Origin: an uncultured Collinsella sp.
GTDB lineage: Bacteria; Actinomycetota; Coriobacteriia; Coriobacteriales; Coriobacteriaceae
Direction of reading: 5' to 3'
Assembly (NCBI GenBank): GCA_958403385.1
Contig: CATXXC010000013.1
Span: 1 to 64,000 of the forward strand
DNA length: 64,000 bases
Under the pieces are notes generated by a model. The model worked only from the letters and a program-made list of their open reading frames with translations. It made no database searches and had not been told where the DNA came from. Of this stretch, positions 16,668 to 25,465 are shown in pieces. The position numbers and the translations under genes were made by a program. Positions within the stretch are counted from its first letter, which is position 1. Each line of letters opens with the position of its first letter.

Positions 16668-17431
16668 AGATAGTAGAGGCAATCGGCGCGGCGTTCGGAA
16701 CGTTCTCGCGCATCCCCGTTCCGAAATCGGCCTGGACCGATTTCGGGTCAACCCATGCGCTTGCCGCGTTTCCCCTGGTGGGCCTTGCGGAAGGCTTCCT
16801 CATGACGGCATGGGGACACGTTGCGAACCTGCTCGGCGTGCCCGCGACCATCGTCGCGGCCGTGCTCGCGGCGCTGCCTGTGGCGGTGACGGGAGGCATC
16901 CACCTAGACGGGCTCTGCGACACCTCCGATGCGCTTGCAAGTTGGGCCCCGCGCGAACGAAAGCTCGAGATCATGCACGACCCGCGGGCGGGCGCCTTCG
17001 GGGTCATCGGTGTTGTCGTGTACCTTATTCTGCAGTTTTCCCTGTTCACCGCGCTGCCGCTTACGGCGGGGACGTTCCTCGCGCTTCTGTGCTCGCTCGT
17101 GTTCTCCCGCGCGCTTTCGGGGCTCGCCGTTGAATGCTGGCCTGCCGCGCGGGCGGACGGCATGGCCGCGGGGCTCTCGCCTTCGAAGAAGCGCGCGGCG
17201 ATCGTCGTGCCGCTTTGCGCTTTCGCTGCGGCTTCGGCTGCAGGGATGGTCGCGTGCGCTCAGGCCGTCGGCGCCCTTATGGCGGTGGCGGGGCTTTTGG
17301 CGCTCGCGTGGTACCGCCATGTTGCCCTGTCCCGCTTCGGCGGGGTGACGGGGGATTTGGCCGGATGGTTTCTGCAATGGGCCGAGCTCGCGATGCTTGC
17401 CATGCTGGTGACGGGGGGCATGCTCCTATGA
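16664..17431 (+). CDS. cobS: Adenosylcobinamide-GDP ribazoletransferase (cobalamin synthase)
   Basis: This 255-residue integral membrane enzyme joins adenosylcobinamide-GDP and alpha-ribazole to give cobalamin. The catalytic motif GGIHLDGLCDTSDAL (near residues 77-91) and HDPRAGAFG (near 105) are intact. Several hydrophobic segments follow, and FGGVTGDLAGWFLQWAEL near the C-terminus is typical. The GTG at 16664 overlaps the cobU stop and gives an N-terminus starting KIVEAIGAAFGTFSRIP, as in the family. The stop overlaps the next gene as ATGATG. Confidence 0.95.
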   Translation: MKIVEAIGAAFGTFSRIPVPKSAWTDFGSTHALAAFPLVGLAEGFLMTAWGHVANLLGVPATIVAAVLAALPVAVTGGIHLDGLCDTSDALASWAPRERKLEIMHDPRAGAFGVIGVVVYLILQFSLFTALPLTAGTFLALLCSLVFSRALSGLAVECWPAARADGMAAGLSPSKKRAAIVVPLCAFAAASAAGMVACAQAVGALMAVAGLLALAWYRHVALSRFGGVTGDLAGWFLQWAELAMLAMLVTGGMLL

Positions 17432-18429
17432 TGCTCGTGGTAGGTGGCGCGCATTCGGGGAAGAGGACTTTCGTGCGCGAAAAGCTCGGGTTCGCGGCGG
17501 ACAATTTCGTCGACGCGGCTCAGCTTGCGGAGGGCGGCGTGCCCGCGGCTTTTGCCGGCCGTGTCGCGTACCGTGCTGAGGAACTCGTACGCGCGCTCGA
17601 CGCTGACCGGGCGCTCGAGCGGCTGATCGGCTTCGACGCAGTGATTCTGCCCTTGGTCGGCTCGGGGGTCGTCCCCATGCGTGCGGAAGACGCCCAATGG
17701 CGCGAGCGCGCGGGGCGCCTGGGATGCGCGCTTGCTGCGCGCGCCGACGTCGTCGTGCGCATGACGTGCGGGATTCCCCAGGTCATCAAAGGAAACTTTG
17801 CCGATGCGCCTCGAGGGACGCAGGGCGCGGGCGCGCCTTTGGAAGTCGTCTTCGTGCGCCATGGTGCCACGGCGGGCACGGAAGACCATCGCTACAGCGG
17901 GGCGGGCACCGACGAGCCCCTGTCGAGCGCGGGCGAGCGCGCTTTGCGCGACCTCGCGTGCGATCGTGACGTGTTCCGTGTTATCACGAGCGGCATGGCC
18001 CGCACCGACCAGACGGCGCGCATTCTCTTCCCGAACGCGGAGCTTATGGCGTGCCCCGGTCTGCGCGAGATGGATTTCGGTGACTTCGAGGGGCGAAGCG
18101 CCGCCGAGCTTAAAGAGGATGTGCGCTACCGCGCCTGGGTAGACTCCTGGTGCGAGACGCGCTGCCCGCATGGCGAGGGCAAGAGCGATTTCACCCGCCG
18201 CGTCGTCGCGGCGTTTCGGGAGGCGTGCGAATCGGAGCGCGCCCAGGGGAGTGGGCGCGCCGTCTTCGTCGTTCACGCGGGTACCGTGAAAGCGCTGCTC
18301 TCCGAGCTAGCTGTCCCGAAAATGGGATATTTCGACGTGCATACCGAGCCGGGCGGCGCATGGGCCGCCACCTGGGATGGGCGCTGCCTTCGCGACGTTC
18401 GCCCCGCTTCGGGGGGCGATGCCCGGTGA
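17428..18429 (+). CDS. Fusion of degenerate CobU-like domain and alpha-ribazole phosphatase (CobC)
   Basis: In this 333-residue two-domain protein, residues 1 to about 130 resemble CobU but look degenerate. The P-loop reads GGAHSGKR (R where S/T is expected) and the segment holding the GMP-acceptor His is shortened. VGSGVVPM followed by ADVVVRMTCGIPQVIKG is nevertheless clearly CobU-like. From about residue 138 comes a histidine-phosphatase domain with the catalytic motif VFVRHGATAGTEDHRYSG and a second histidine in VVHAGTVKALLSEL near 283. The phosphatase should dephosphorylate alpha-ribazole phosphate or cobalamin phosphate. The N-terminal half may help the upstream CobU or have lost catalysis; this is inference. 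Confidence 0.8.
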   Translation: MMLVVGGAHSGKRTFVREKLGFAADNFVDAAQLAEGGVPAAFAGRVAYRAEELVRALDADRALERLIGFDAVILPLVGSGVVPMRAEDAQWRERAGRLGCALAARADVVVRMTCGIPQVIKGNFADAPRGTQGAGAPLEVVFVRHGATAGTEDHRYSGAGTDEPLSSAGERALRDLACDRDVFRVITSGMARTDQTARILFPNAELMACPGLREMDFGDFEGRSAAELKEDVRYRAWVDSWCETRCPHGEGKSDFTRRVVAAFREACESERAQGSGRAVFVVHAGTVKALLSELAVPKMGYFDVHTEPGGAWAATWDGRCLRDVRPASGGDAR

Positions 18430-19403
18430 TGACGATTCTTGCCGCCGCCGCCGGGTTCGCAGCCGACCTTGCCTTCGGCGACCCGCGCTGGCTTCCCCAT
18501 CCCGTTGTCGCCATGGGGCGCGCGATCACGTGGGCCGAAGGCCGCCTGCGGGGCTCATTCCCGCAAACGTCCGCGGGCACGCGCGCCGCAGGGCTTGTGC
18601 TCGCCGTGGCGCTTCCGCTTGCGTGTGGGCTTTTGACCTGGGGAATCCTGCATCTTTGCGGCATGGTTCACTCCGGCTTGCGCTTCGTGGCCGAGGCATG
18701 GGCGAGCTATCAGATTCTCGCGGCATGCGAGCTGCGCCGCCAGAGCCTGGCCGTGGCCCGCGCGTTCTCGAAGGGCGGCCTTGTCGCGGCGCGCGAAGCC
18801 GTCGGGCTCATCGTGGGACGCGACACATCTGTTCTCGACGAGCAGGGCGTCGCGCGCGCCGCCGTGGAAACGGTGGCGGAGAACGCGAGCGACGGCGTCA
18901 TCGCGCCGCTTTTCTACCTTATGATCGGGGGTGCGCCCTTGGGCATGGCGTACAAGGCGGTGAACACGCTCGACAGCATGGTGGGCTACAAAAACGAGCG
19001 CTACATCGACTTCGGCTGCGCCTCGGCGCGCCTCGACGATGCGGTGAACTGGATTCCCTCGCGCTTATCGGCCCTGCTCATGATCGCCGTGTGCCCGATC
19101 GTCGGGCTCGACGCGCGTGGGGCGGCGCGCATTTGGCGCCGCGACAGGCGTCGCCATGCGAGCCCCAACTCGGCGCAGACCGAGTCAGCATGCGCGGGCG
19201 CGCTCGGGCTGCGCCTGGCGGGACCCGCGGTGTATTTCGGCAAGCTCGTTGAGAAACCGACGATAGGCGACGCGTCCCGCGAAATCGAGTGGGGCGACAT
19301 CGCACGGGCGACAAGGCTCATGCTCGCCGCGTCCGTATGCGCGCTCGTCGTCTTCGGCGCCGCGCGCGCGGCGGTCGTGCTCGCCGTGGGGGCGATGGCA
19401 TGA
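18429..19403 (+). CDS. cbiB: Adenosylcobinamide-phosphate synthase
   Basis: This 324-residue polytopic membrane protein attaches aminopropanol (phosphate) to adenosylcobyrate. DLAFGDPRWLPHPVVAMG at residues 14-31 is the family signature, and TVAENASDGVIAPLFY and NTLDSMVGYKNERY follow in order. C-terminal SPNSAQTESACAGALGLRL is also typical. An in-frame GTG lies one codon before the ATG; either could be used. It overlaps cobC upstream by one base and cobD downstream by four. CbiB and CobD together make the linker arm, so their adjacency is functional. Confidence 0.93.
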   Translation: MTILAAAAGFAADLAFGDPRWLPHPVVAMGRAITWAEGRLRGSFPQTSAGTRAAGLVLAVALPLACGLLTWGILHLCGMVHSGLRFVAEAWASYQILAACELRRQSLAVARAFSKGGLVAAREAVGLIVGRDTSVLDEQGVARAAVETVAENASDGVIAPLFYLMIGGAPLGMAYKAVNTLDSMVGYKNERYIDFGCASARLDDAVNWIPSRLSALLMIAVCPIVGLDARGAARIWRRDRRRHASPNSAQTESACAGALGLRLAGPAVYFGKLVEKPTIGDASREIEWGDIARATRLMLAASVCALVVFGAARAAVVLAVGAMA

Positions 19404-20623
19404 GGGAAGACCACGCCGCGCCCCAGGCTGCCGGGGGAATCCTGCGCGCCCGTACGCATGGGGGCAGCTCGCAATCGCTTGGCATCGCTTGCGAAGGGGG
19501 CGCCTCCGACCTCATTGACTTCTCGGTGAACGTGAATCCGGCAGGCCCCTCGCCGCGCGCCGTCGCCGCAGCTTGCAAGGCGCTTTCTCGAATCGACGCC
19601 TACCCCGATAGGGAAAGCCTCGCACTCGTTCGCGCCCTAGGGCGCGCCCAGGGCATTCCCGAAGATACTATCGTCTGCGGCGCGGGCGCGTCTGACATCA
19701 TCTGGCGGCTCGCCGCGGCGGTACGCCCGAAACGCATCGTCGTGTGCGCGCCGACGTTCTCTGAATATGCGGAGGCGGCATCGTACTACGGTGCATGCGT
19801 GCAGGAGTTCCCGCTCTCCGAGGCGGATGACTTCGACGTGCCCGCCTCCTTCGCCCGCGCGATCGAGGGGCCGGGAGACGTGGCGTACCTCTGCAATCCG
19901 AACAACCCGACGGGGCGCCTCGTCGACCCCCGCGTGATCGATGCCGCGGCTTGCCGCTGCGAGCAGGTGGGCGCGCTGCTCGTCGTGGACGAGTGCTTCC
20001 TCGGATTTGCGCCCGACGCCCGCGAAAGGAGCGTGGCCGCACGCGCCGCGTGTTCGCACCATGTGGCCGTGCTCTCCGCGTTCACCAAGCTCTACGGAAT
20101 GGCGGGGTTGCGGTTAGGATATCTGATCAGCGGAAACGCCCAACTCCTCGAGGGGATTCGCCGGGCGGGGCAGGCGTGGCCCGTCTCCTCGGTCGCCGAG
20201 GCCGCGGGTATCGCCGCCCTGGAAGACGTCGAATACGTCTCGCGCACGCGCGATGTATTGGCGGGCGATCGAGCGTGGCTTTCCCACGAGCTCTCCTCGC
20301 TCGGGCTTTCCGTCGTGCCGTCGGATGCGAACTTCCTTTTAGTCCGCACACCGGCGAAAGACATCCCCGAGCGCCTGTATAAACAGGGGGTTTTGGTCCG
20401 CACGTGCGACTCGTTTTCGGTACTGTCTCGTTTCTGGTGCCGCGTCGCGGTGCGCACGCGCAAGGAGAATGCCCGGCTTGCGATGGCGTTCAGCCGCGCG
20501 CTTCGGGCGGAAGGCGCATCGGGCGAAGGCGAACCCGACGAACGGGGCTGCGCTTCTTGCAGCGGCGCTATGGCGGGCGCGTATGGCCGAGGCTCGACGA
20601 AGGAGGTCGATACCCGTGGGTAG
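19400..20623 (+). CDS. cobD: L-threonine-O-3-phosphate decarboxylase (PLP enzyme)
   Basis: This 407-residue class I/II aminotransferase-fold protein of the CobD type makes aminopropanol phosphate for CbiB. The N-terminal LIDFSVNVNPAGPS, the CNPNNPTGRLV motif near residue 165 and the PLP lysine in SAFTKLYGMAGLRLGY near 230 are all present. It is about 40 residues longer than Salmonella CobD because of a C-terminal tail with Gly, Ser and two Cys (ERGCASCSGAMAG), of unknown role. Closely related HisC proteins differ mainly in context; its place between cbiB and cbiP decides for CobD. The last codons overlap the start of cbiP. Confidence 0.9.
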   Translation: MREDHAAPQAAGGILRARTHGGSSQSLGIACEGGASDLIDFSVNVNPAGPSPRAVAAACKALSRIDAYPDRESLALVRALGRAQGIPEDTIVCGAGASDIIWRLAAAVRPKRIVVCAPTFSEYAEAASYYGACVQEFPLSEADDFDVPASFARAIEGPGDVAYLCNPNNPTGRLVDPRVIDAAACRCEQVGALLVVDECFLGFAPDARERSVAARAACSHHVAVLSAFTKLYGMAGLRLGYLISGNAQLLEGIRRAGQAWPVSSVAEAAGIAALEDVEYVSRTRDVLAGDRAWLSHELSSLGLSVVPSDANFLLVRTPAKDIPERLYKQGVLVRTCDSFSVLSRFWCRVAVRTRKENARLAMAFSRALRAEGASGEGEPDERGCASCSGAMAGAYGRGSTKEVDTRG

Positions 20624-22115
20624 GGCGAAGCCCATCATGATCCAGGGCACCATGTCGAACGCGGGGAAGAGCCTGCTTGCGGCGGGGCTGTGCCGTGTGC
20701 TTTCGCAGGACGGCCTGCGCGTGGCTCCCTTCAAGAGCCAGAACATGGCGCTCAACAGCGGTGTCACGGCCGACGGGCTCGAGATGGGGCGCGCTCAGAT
20801 CATGCAGGCCGAGGCGTGCGGCATCGCGCCCGACGTGCGCATGAACCCCATCCTGCTCAAGCCCGAAAGCGATCACCGAAGCCAGCTCATCGTGGCCGGC
20901 AAGGCGCAGGGAGCCTTCGCTGCGAGGGACTACTTCGCGCGAAAGAAGGCGCTCATGCCGCAGATTTTGGAGGCGTTCGATTCGCTCGCGGAGGAAAACG
21001 ACGTCATCGTCATCGAGGGCGCCGGCAGTCCCGTCGAAATCAACCTTGCCGAAAACGACATCGTCAACATGGGGCTCGCGCGCGCCGTGTCCTCCCCCGT
21101 GCTGCTCGCGGGCGACATCGACCCAGGCGGGGTGTTTGCCCAGCTCTACGGCACGGTCGCGCTCCTTGCGCCCGAGGACCGCGCGCTTTTGCGGGGGCTT
21201 ATGGTGAACAAGTTCCGCGGCGATGTGGAAATCCTGCGTCCGGGTTTGGCTCCGCTCGAGAAAATGTGCGGGGTTCCCGTCGTGGGGGTCGTGCCGTATC
21301 TTACGCTCGACCTGGACGACGAGGACTCGCTCGCGCCGCGCCTAACTGCCCGCGAGGCGCGCGGCGTCATCGACGTCGCCGTCGTGCGCCTTCCGCATCT
21401 GTCGAACTTCACCGACTTCGACCCGCTTTCGCGCGTGCCCGGCATGGGCATGCGCTACGTTTCCTCGACGACCGATCTGGGCCGACCCGACCTGGTGGTG
21501 CTTCCCGGCTCGAAGTCCACGGTCGACGACGCGCGCTGGCTTGCGGCTAGCGGCATCGGAGCCTGTGTACGCGCGCTTTCGGGCGCGGGCACGCCGGTGC
21601 TCGGCATATGCGGAGGCTACCAGCTTTTGGGAGACGAGCTTTCGGACCCGCACGGCAGGGAAGGCGCTGGCACCGCGCGCGGGCTCGGGCTCATCCCTGC
21701 AAGTACGGTGTTCAAGGAGGAAAAGCGCCTCGCCCAGTCGGAGCTGCGCATCACGGGCGCCCAAGGCGCGTTCTCGGTGTGGAACGGCATGACGGCGCGT
21801 GGGTACGAGATTCACGACGGCGAAACGACCGTCTCCTGCGCCCCTGCGGGCACGATTGGCGGCAAACCAGAAGGCGCGGCCTGCGGAAACGTGTTCGGAA
21901 CCTATCTCCACGGCCTGTTCGACGAACCGGGGGTGGCGCTCGCCCTCGCGCGCTCGCTCGCGCGCATGCGCGGCCTGCCCGAGAGCGTCGTGGGTGCTGC
22001 GGGCGCGGCGTCCGCGGCCGATCACCGTGCGCGCGAGTTCGACCGCCTGGCCGACGTCGTGCGCGGAGCGCTCGACATGGAGTATGTCTACCGCATTATC
22101 GAGGAGGGCGTATGA
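20616..22115 (+). CDS. cbiP: Adenosylcobyric acid synthase (glutamine-hydrolysing)
   Basis: This 499-residue CbiP/CobQ amidates four peripheral carboxylates of adenosylcobyrinate diamide. The N-terminus IMIQGTMSNAGKSLLAAG and APFKSQNMALNS form the ATP site. The C-terminal glutaminase domain has GICGGYQLLG near residue 329 with its catalytic Cys and GTYLHGLFD near 428. The GTG at 20616 is preceded by AAGGAGG and overlaps the cobD stop. Length and motif order match the family. The stop overlaps cobA as ATGA-like coupling. Confidence 0.95.
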   Translation: MGRAKPIMIQGTMSNAGKSLLAAGLCRVLSQDGLRVAPFKSQNMALNSGVTADGLEMGRAQIMQAEACGIAPDVRMNPILLKPESDHRSQLIVAGKAQGAFAARDYFARKKALMPQILEAFDSLAEENDVIVIEGAGSPVEINLAENDIVNMGLARAVSSPVLLAGDIDPGGVFAQLYGTVALLAPEDRALLRGLMVNKFRGDVEILRPGLAPLEKMCGVPVVGVVPYLTLDLDDEDSLAPRLTAREARGVIDVAVVRLPHLSNFTDFDPLSRVPGMGMRYVSSTTDLGRPDLVVLPGSKSTVDDARWLAASGIGACVRALSGAGTPVLGICGGYQLLGDELSDPHGREGAGTARGLGLIPASTVFKEEKRLAQSELRITGAQGAFSVWNGMTARGYEIHDGETTVSCAPAGTIGGKPEGAACGNVFGTYLHGLFDEPGVALALARSLARMRGLPESVVGAAGAASAADHRAREFDRLADVVRGALDMEYVYRIIEEGV

Positions 22116-22627
22116 TTCACGTGTATCATGGCGACGGCAAAGGCAAGACCACGGCGGCGATGGGCCTCGCCCTTCGCATGCTCGCCGCAGGCCGCCGCGT
22201 CGTCGTCGTGCAGTTCCTGAAAGACGGCGAAAGCGGGGAGGCGCGCCTGCTCGCCGAGCATTTCGGCGTGCCCGTGTTCGCGGGGAAGGTGTCGGACAAG
22301 TTTACCTGGTCGATGTCGTCGGAAGAACTTGCCGCTACGTGCGAGCTGCACGATGGGAACCTCGCTTCCGCGCTTGCCGAGCTCGAGGGCGCGCAGGAGG
22401 GGCTGCTCGTGCTCGACGAGGCGCTCGATGCGCTTTCGAAGGGGCTTGTCGACGAGGCGCTCGTGGACCGCGCGCTCGATATGTCCGCGCGCGGCGTCGA
22501 AGTAGCGCTCACCGGGCGCGCGCCTTCCCGCAAGATCGTGGAGAAGGCCGACTACATAACCGAGATGCGGTGCGAGAAACACCCCTACGAGCAGGGGATA
22601 TGTGCAAGGGAAGGAGTGGAGTACTAG
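22112..22627 (+). CDS. cobA: Cob(I)yrinic acid a,c-diamide adenosyltransferase (CobA/BtuR type)
   Basis: This 171-residue corrinoid adenosyltransferase has the P-loop GDGKGKTT at residues 7-14, VVVVQFLKDGESGE nearby, and LLVLDEALDALSKGLVDE in the middle. The end reads DYITEMRCEKHPYEQGI, as in CobA/BtuR, which places it in that family and not PduO. It forms the Co-C bond of adenosylcobalamin precursors. GAGGAGG precedes the ATG. It is separated from cbiC by no bases (the TAG is followed directly by ATG). Confidence 0.95.
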   Translation: MIHVYHGDGKGKTTAAMGLALRMLAAGRRVVVVQFLKDGESGEARLLAEHFGVPVFAGKVSDKFTWSMSSEELAATCELHDGNLASALAELEGAQEGLLVLDEALDALSKGLVDEALVDRALDMSARGVEVALTGRAPSRKIVEKADYITEMRCEKHPYEQGICAREGVEY

Positions 22628-23269
22628 ATGGATTCCAAGGAGATGGCGCCCGGCGACATCGAGCGGCGCAGCTTCGAGATCATCACCGAAGAGCTCGGCG
22701 GCCGCACGTTCCCGCCGCTCGAAGAACCCGTCGTGAAGCGCGTCATCCACACCACTGCCGACTTCTCGTACGCCGATTCCCTCGTTTTCACTCATGACGC
22801 CGCGCACTGTGCGCTCGACGCACTGCGCGCAGGGGCTACGGTGCTTACCGATACGAACATGGCGCTCGCAGGCATAAGCAAGCCCGCGCTCGCGAAGCTC
22901 GGCTGCAAGGCCGTGTGCTACATGGCCGACCCTGATGTCGCCGCGGCCGCGCGCGCTGCGGGCACGACTCGCGCCGTTGCGAGCATGGACAAAGCTTGCG
23001 GCATCGAGGGTCCGCTTATCGTGGCCGTCGGCAACGCTCCCACAGCACTTCTGCGCCTCGCCGAGCTCATGGACGCGGGGAAGATCGCGCCCGCGCTCGT
23101 CGTTGGGGTGCCGGTCGGGTTTGTGAACGTGGTCGAGGCGAAAGAGGAGCTACTCGCGCGACGCGTGCCGGCCATCGTCGCGAGGGGTCGCAAGGGCGGC
23201 TCGACCGTGGCGGCCGCCATTATGAACGCGCTGCTCTACCAGATCACGCGCACGGGCGGCCCGAAGTGA
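22628..23269 (+). CDS. cbiC: Cobalt-precorrin-8 methylmutase
   Basis: This 213-residue CbiC/CobH moves the C11 methyl to C12 to make cobyrinate. The catalytic His sits in RVIHTTADFSYADSL near residue 41. The helices that follow (ADVAAAARAAGTTRAVASM) and VVGVPVGFVNVVEAKEEL near 160 are typical. The C-terminus GRKGGSTVAAAIMNALL is also conserved. It overlaps cbiJ by four bases (GTGA). All expected blocks are present. Confidence 0.95.
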   Translation: MDSKEMAPGDIERRSFEIITEELGGRTFPPLEEPVVKRVIHTTADFSYADSLVFTHDAAHCALDALRAGATVLTDTNMALAGISKPALAKLGCKAVCYMADPDVAAAARAAGTTRAVASMDKACGIEGPLIVAVGNAPTALLRLAELMDAGKIAPALVVGVPVGFVNVVEAKEELLARRVPAIVARGRKGGSTVAAAIMNALLYQITRTGGPK

Positions 23270-24039
23270 CGGCCCCCGCATCCGCGTCGGCGCTGCGCAT
23301 CTTCGCCGGCACCACTGAGGGCCGCCTTCTGTGCGAATGGGCGAGCGGGGCGGGCATCCCCGCCCGTGCCTACGCGGCAACCGAGTACGGAGGCGAGCTT
23401 TTGGGCGAGCTTCCGGGCATCGAGGTGCAGGCGGGCAGGCTCGACGAGGCCGACATGGAGCGCGAGCTTTCCGGCGCGCGCATCGTCGTCGATGCCACGC
23501 ACCCCTTCGCTACGCTCGCAAGCGGCAACATTCGGGCCGCTTCGCTCGCCGTGGGTGCACGATGCCTGCGCCTTGCGCGCCCGGCCGAGGTGCTGCCCAA
23601 AGGCGTCGTGCCGGTCGCGTCGATCGCCTGCGCGGCGCGCTTTCTCTCCGAGAACCCGGGTCGCGCGCTTCTCACGACGGGGAGCAAGGAGCTTGCTCCC
23701 TACACGCGTGTCGCCGATTTCGCGGAGCGCTTCTTCGTGCGTGTGCTCCCGCTGCCCGGTGCTATAACGAAGTGCATCGACGCGGGGTTTTCGCCGTCGC
23801 ACGTCATCGGCATGCAGGGGCCCTTCACCCGCGAGCTCAACGAGGCGATGCTTCGGCAGGTGGGCGCCCAGTGGCTTGTGACCAAGGACTCGGGAACCGT
23901 AGGCGGCACGGCCGTGAAGCTCGCTGCTGCGCGCGACGCGGGAGCGCGCTGCATCGTGGTCACCCGTCCCGCCGAGGGAGGCGGGGCCCTTTCGCTTCGG
24001 GAAGTGGAAGACGCGCTTTTACGCGAGTTCGCGCGCTAG
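23266..24039 (+). CDS. cbiJ: Cobalt-precorrin-6A reductase
   Basis: This 257-residue CbiJ/CobK reduces the macrocycle of precorrin-6A with NAD(P)H. LRIFAGTTEGRLLCEW near the N-terminus is the cofactor-binding loop, VDATHPFATLAS lies near residue 78, and LVTKDSGTVGGTAVKLAAA near 203 is strongly conserved. The GTG at 23266 overlaps the cbiC stop. It is the last gene of the cobalamin operon; beyond it only a transposase remnant and a hairpin repeat follow before the next operon, so the operon probably ends here. Confidence 0.93.
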   Translation: MTAPASASALRIFAGTTEGRLLCEWASGAGIPARAYAATEYGGELLGELPGIEVQAGRLDEADMERELSGARIVVDATHPFATLASGNIRAASLAVGARCLRLARPAEVLPKGVVPVASIACAARFLSENPGRALLTTGSKELAPYTRVADFAERFFVRVLPLPGAITKCIDAGFSPSHVIGMQGPFTRELNEAMLRQVGAQWLVTKDSGTVGGTAVKLAAARDAGARCIVVTRPAEGGGALSLREVEDALLREFAR

Positions 24040-24160
24040 GCGCTCGCCGCGCCTGCGCGCCCTTCCGCCCGCGAGGAGGAGCGCCCCGAGCAAGCTCGAC
24101 CCGTACAAGCCCGTCATCCGCCAAAAGTTCGAGGACGACGCCCGGAACTGGCGCAAGTAG
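24040..24160 (+). pseudogene. Remnant of IS21-family transposase IstA
   Basis: After the cbiJ stop, an unbroken plus-strand frame without a start ends in a TAG at 24158-24160. Its last residues include ARRSAPSKLDPYKPVIRQKF and then EDDARNWRK. RxSKLDPYKPYI is characteristic of the linker just before the catalytic domain of IS21 IstA proteins. The helix-turn-helix and DDE parts are absent. It marks the right edge of the cobalamin island, facing a different transposase scar at the left edge. The call depends on remembered consensus. Confidence 0.45.
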
Positions 24161-24169
24161 CCCTTCAAT

Positions 24170-24238
24170 AAGTTGCGGTGAAATAGTGTCTGTTTTTGCT
24201 GCTAGATAGCATATTCAGTCCCTAATTCACCGCAACTT
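24170..24238. repeat. Hairpin repeat, copy 1 (GTTGCGGTGAA arms)
   Basis: Perfect 13-bp terminal inverted repeats, AAGTTGCGGTGAA and TTCACCGCAACTT, extend imperfectly to about 23 bp around a variable centre. It lies 12 bp beyond the 3' end of the macB-like permease gene. Two more copies are at 40426-40492 and 40767-40833. Confidence 0.85.
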
Positions 24239-24250
24239 GTTGGTGTTGGC

Positions 24251-25465
24251 TTACTGGTAGCGTAGGCACTCGACGGGGTCGAGCTTTGCTGCGCGGCGAG
24301 CGGGGTAGAAGCCAAAGATTACGCCGATGCCGACCGATACGGCAAACGCGATCAACACTGTCGTAATGGAGAAGCTTGGCGTGATCGTCCCGGTGGCTCC
24401 AAACTTGCTCATGATGCCCGAGCTTGCGGCAAAGAACGTGAGTCCCCAGGCCAGCAGATAGCCAATCAGGACACCCAACAGTCCGCCGGTGACGCACAGC
24501 GCCGAGGACTCGGCCAAAAATTGGGCGGTGATATCGCGACGACTGGCGCCCAGAGCGCGGCGGATGCCGATCTCGCGGATGCGCTCAGTCACGTTGGTGA
24601 GCATCATGTTCATAATGCCGATACCGCCGACAAGCAGCGAGATGCTGGCGACAGCACCCATGATGAGCGAGAACGCGCCCATAAAGGAGTTGAGCGCATC
24701 GATGGCGCTTTTCATGGAGGTCGCCGATACGCTGTCGTACTCATCATCCTCCGCGATGCCCTTCATCGCGCGCACCTTGGACTCGATGGTCTTGCAGAGT
24801 TCATCCATGTCCGTGCCCTCGGCGGCAAGTGCCGTCACGCTGGGGAATGAAGGATTCTCGTCGCCAAACAGCCCGGAGATGGTTTCGCGTGGCATATACA
24901 GCGTGAGCGAGCCCATTGAGTCGCTGCCGCCATCTATCACGCCTACAATCTGCACCTCGCCGTTGGACACCTTGATAGTTTTCCCCAGCGCATCCTGTTC
25001 GTTGCCGTAAAGCTGATCGGCGCCGCCGCGGCTGATGAGCGCCACGCGTGAGCCTGATTGAGACTCGGCCTGGGAATAGGTGCGCCCCGCAACGAGCTTG
25101 CTGGCCCCCACGGCATCGAGCATGTCGCTATCGACACCCTGTGCCATGACGGTATAGCTTTTATCGCCGGTCTTGTACTCGGTATACGCGCTGTCGACAA
25201 TGCCGATCTGCTCTATCTCCGGCACCAGTTTTTGAAGCTTCTCGATGTCCGACTCGGTAAGTTCTTGGGACGAATAGATCTGAACCATACGAGCTGCGTT
25301 GAGGCCCAGGCTGTTGACCAAGCTGTTTTGGATGCCGCCGATGAGCGAAGTCATGGCAATAACCGAGGCGATGCCGATGACAATGCCCAGGATGGTGAGC
25401 AGGCTGCGCCCCTTGTTGGCCTCGAGCGAGTGAAGGGCTTCCTGGATGAGATCGCGGGCGCTCAT
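24251..25465 (-). CDS. MacB-like ABC transporter permease (FtsX/MacB periplasmic core)
   Basis: This 404-residue permease has an N-terminal membrane segment (SLLTILGIVIGIASVIAMTS, residues about 20-39), a large extracytoplasmic MacB core domain, and three C-terminal membrane segments of the FtsX domain. VTERIREIGIRRALGASRRD is the typical cytoplasmic loop. It overlaps the ATPase gene by four bases and follows the adaptor gene, so the three form one export unit. Substrates of such systems are peptides, macrolides or lipids; none is indicated. A hairpin repeat directly follows its stop. Confidence 0.9.
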   Translation of the reverse strand: MSARDLIQEALHSLEANKGRSLLTILGIVIGIASVIAMTSLIGGIQNSLVNSLGLNAARMVQIYSSQELTESDIEKLQKLVPEIEQIGIVDSAYTEYKTGDKSYTVMAQGVDSDMLDAVGASKLVAGRTYSQAESQSGSRVALISRGGADQLYGNEQDALGKTIKVSNGEVQIVGVIDGGSDSMGSLTLYMPRETISGLFGDENPSFPSVTALAAEGTDMDELCKTIESKVRAMKGIAEDDEYDSVSATSMKSAIDALNSFMGAFSLIMGAVASISLLVGGIGIMNMMLTNVTERIREIGIRRALGASRRDITAQFLAESSALCVTGGLLGVLIGYLLAWGLTFFAASSGIMSKFGATGTITPSFSITTVLIAFAVSVGIGVIFGFYPARRAAKLDPVECLRYQ

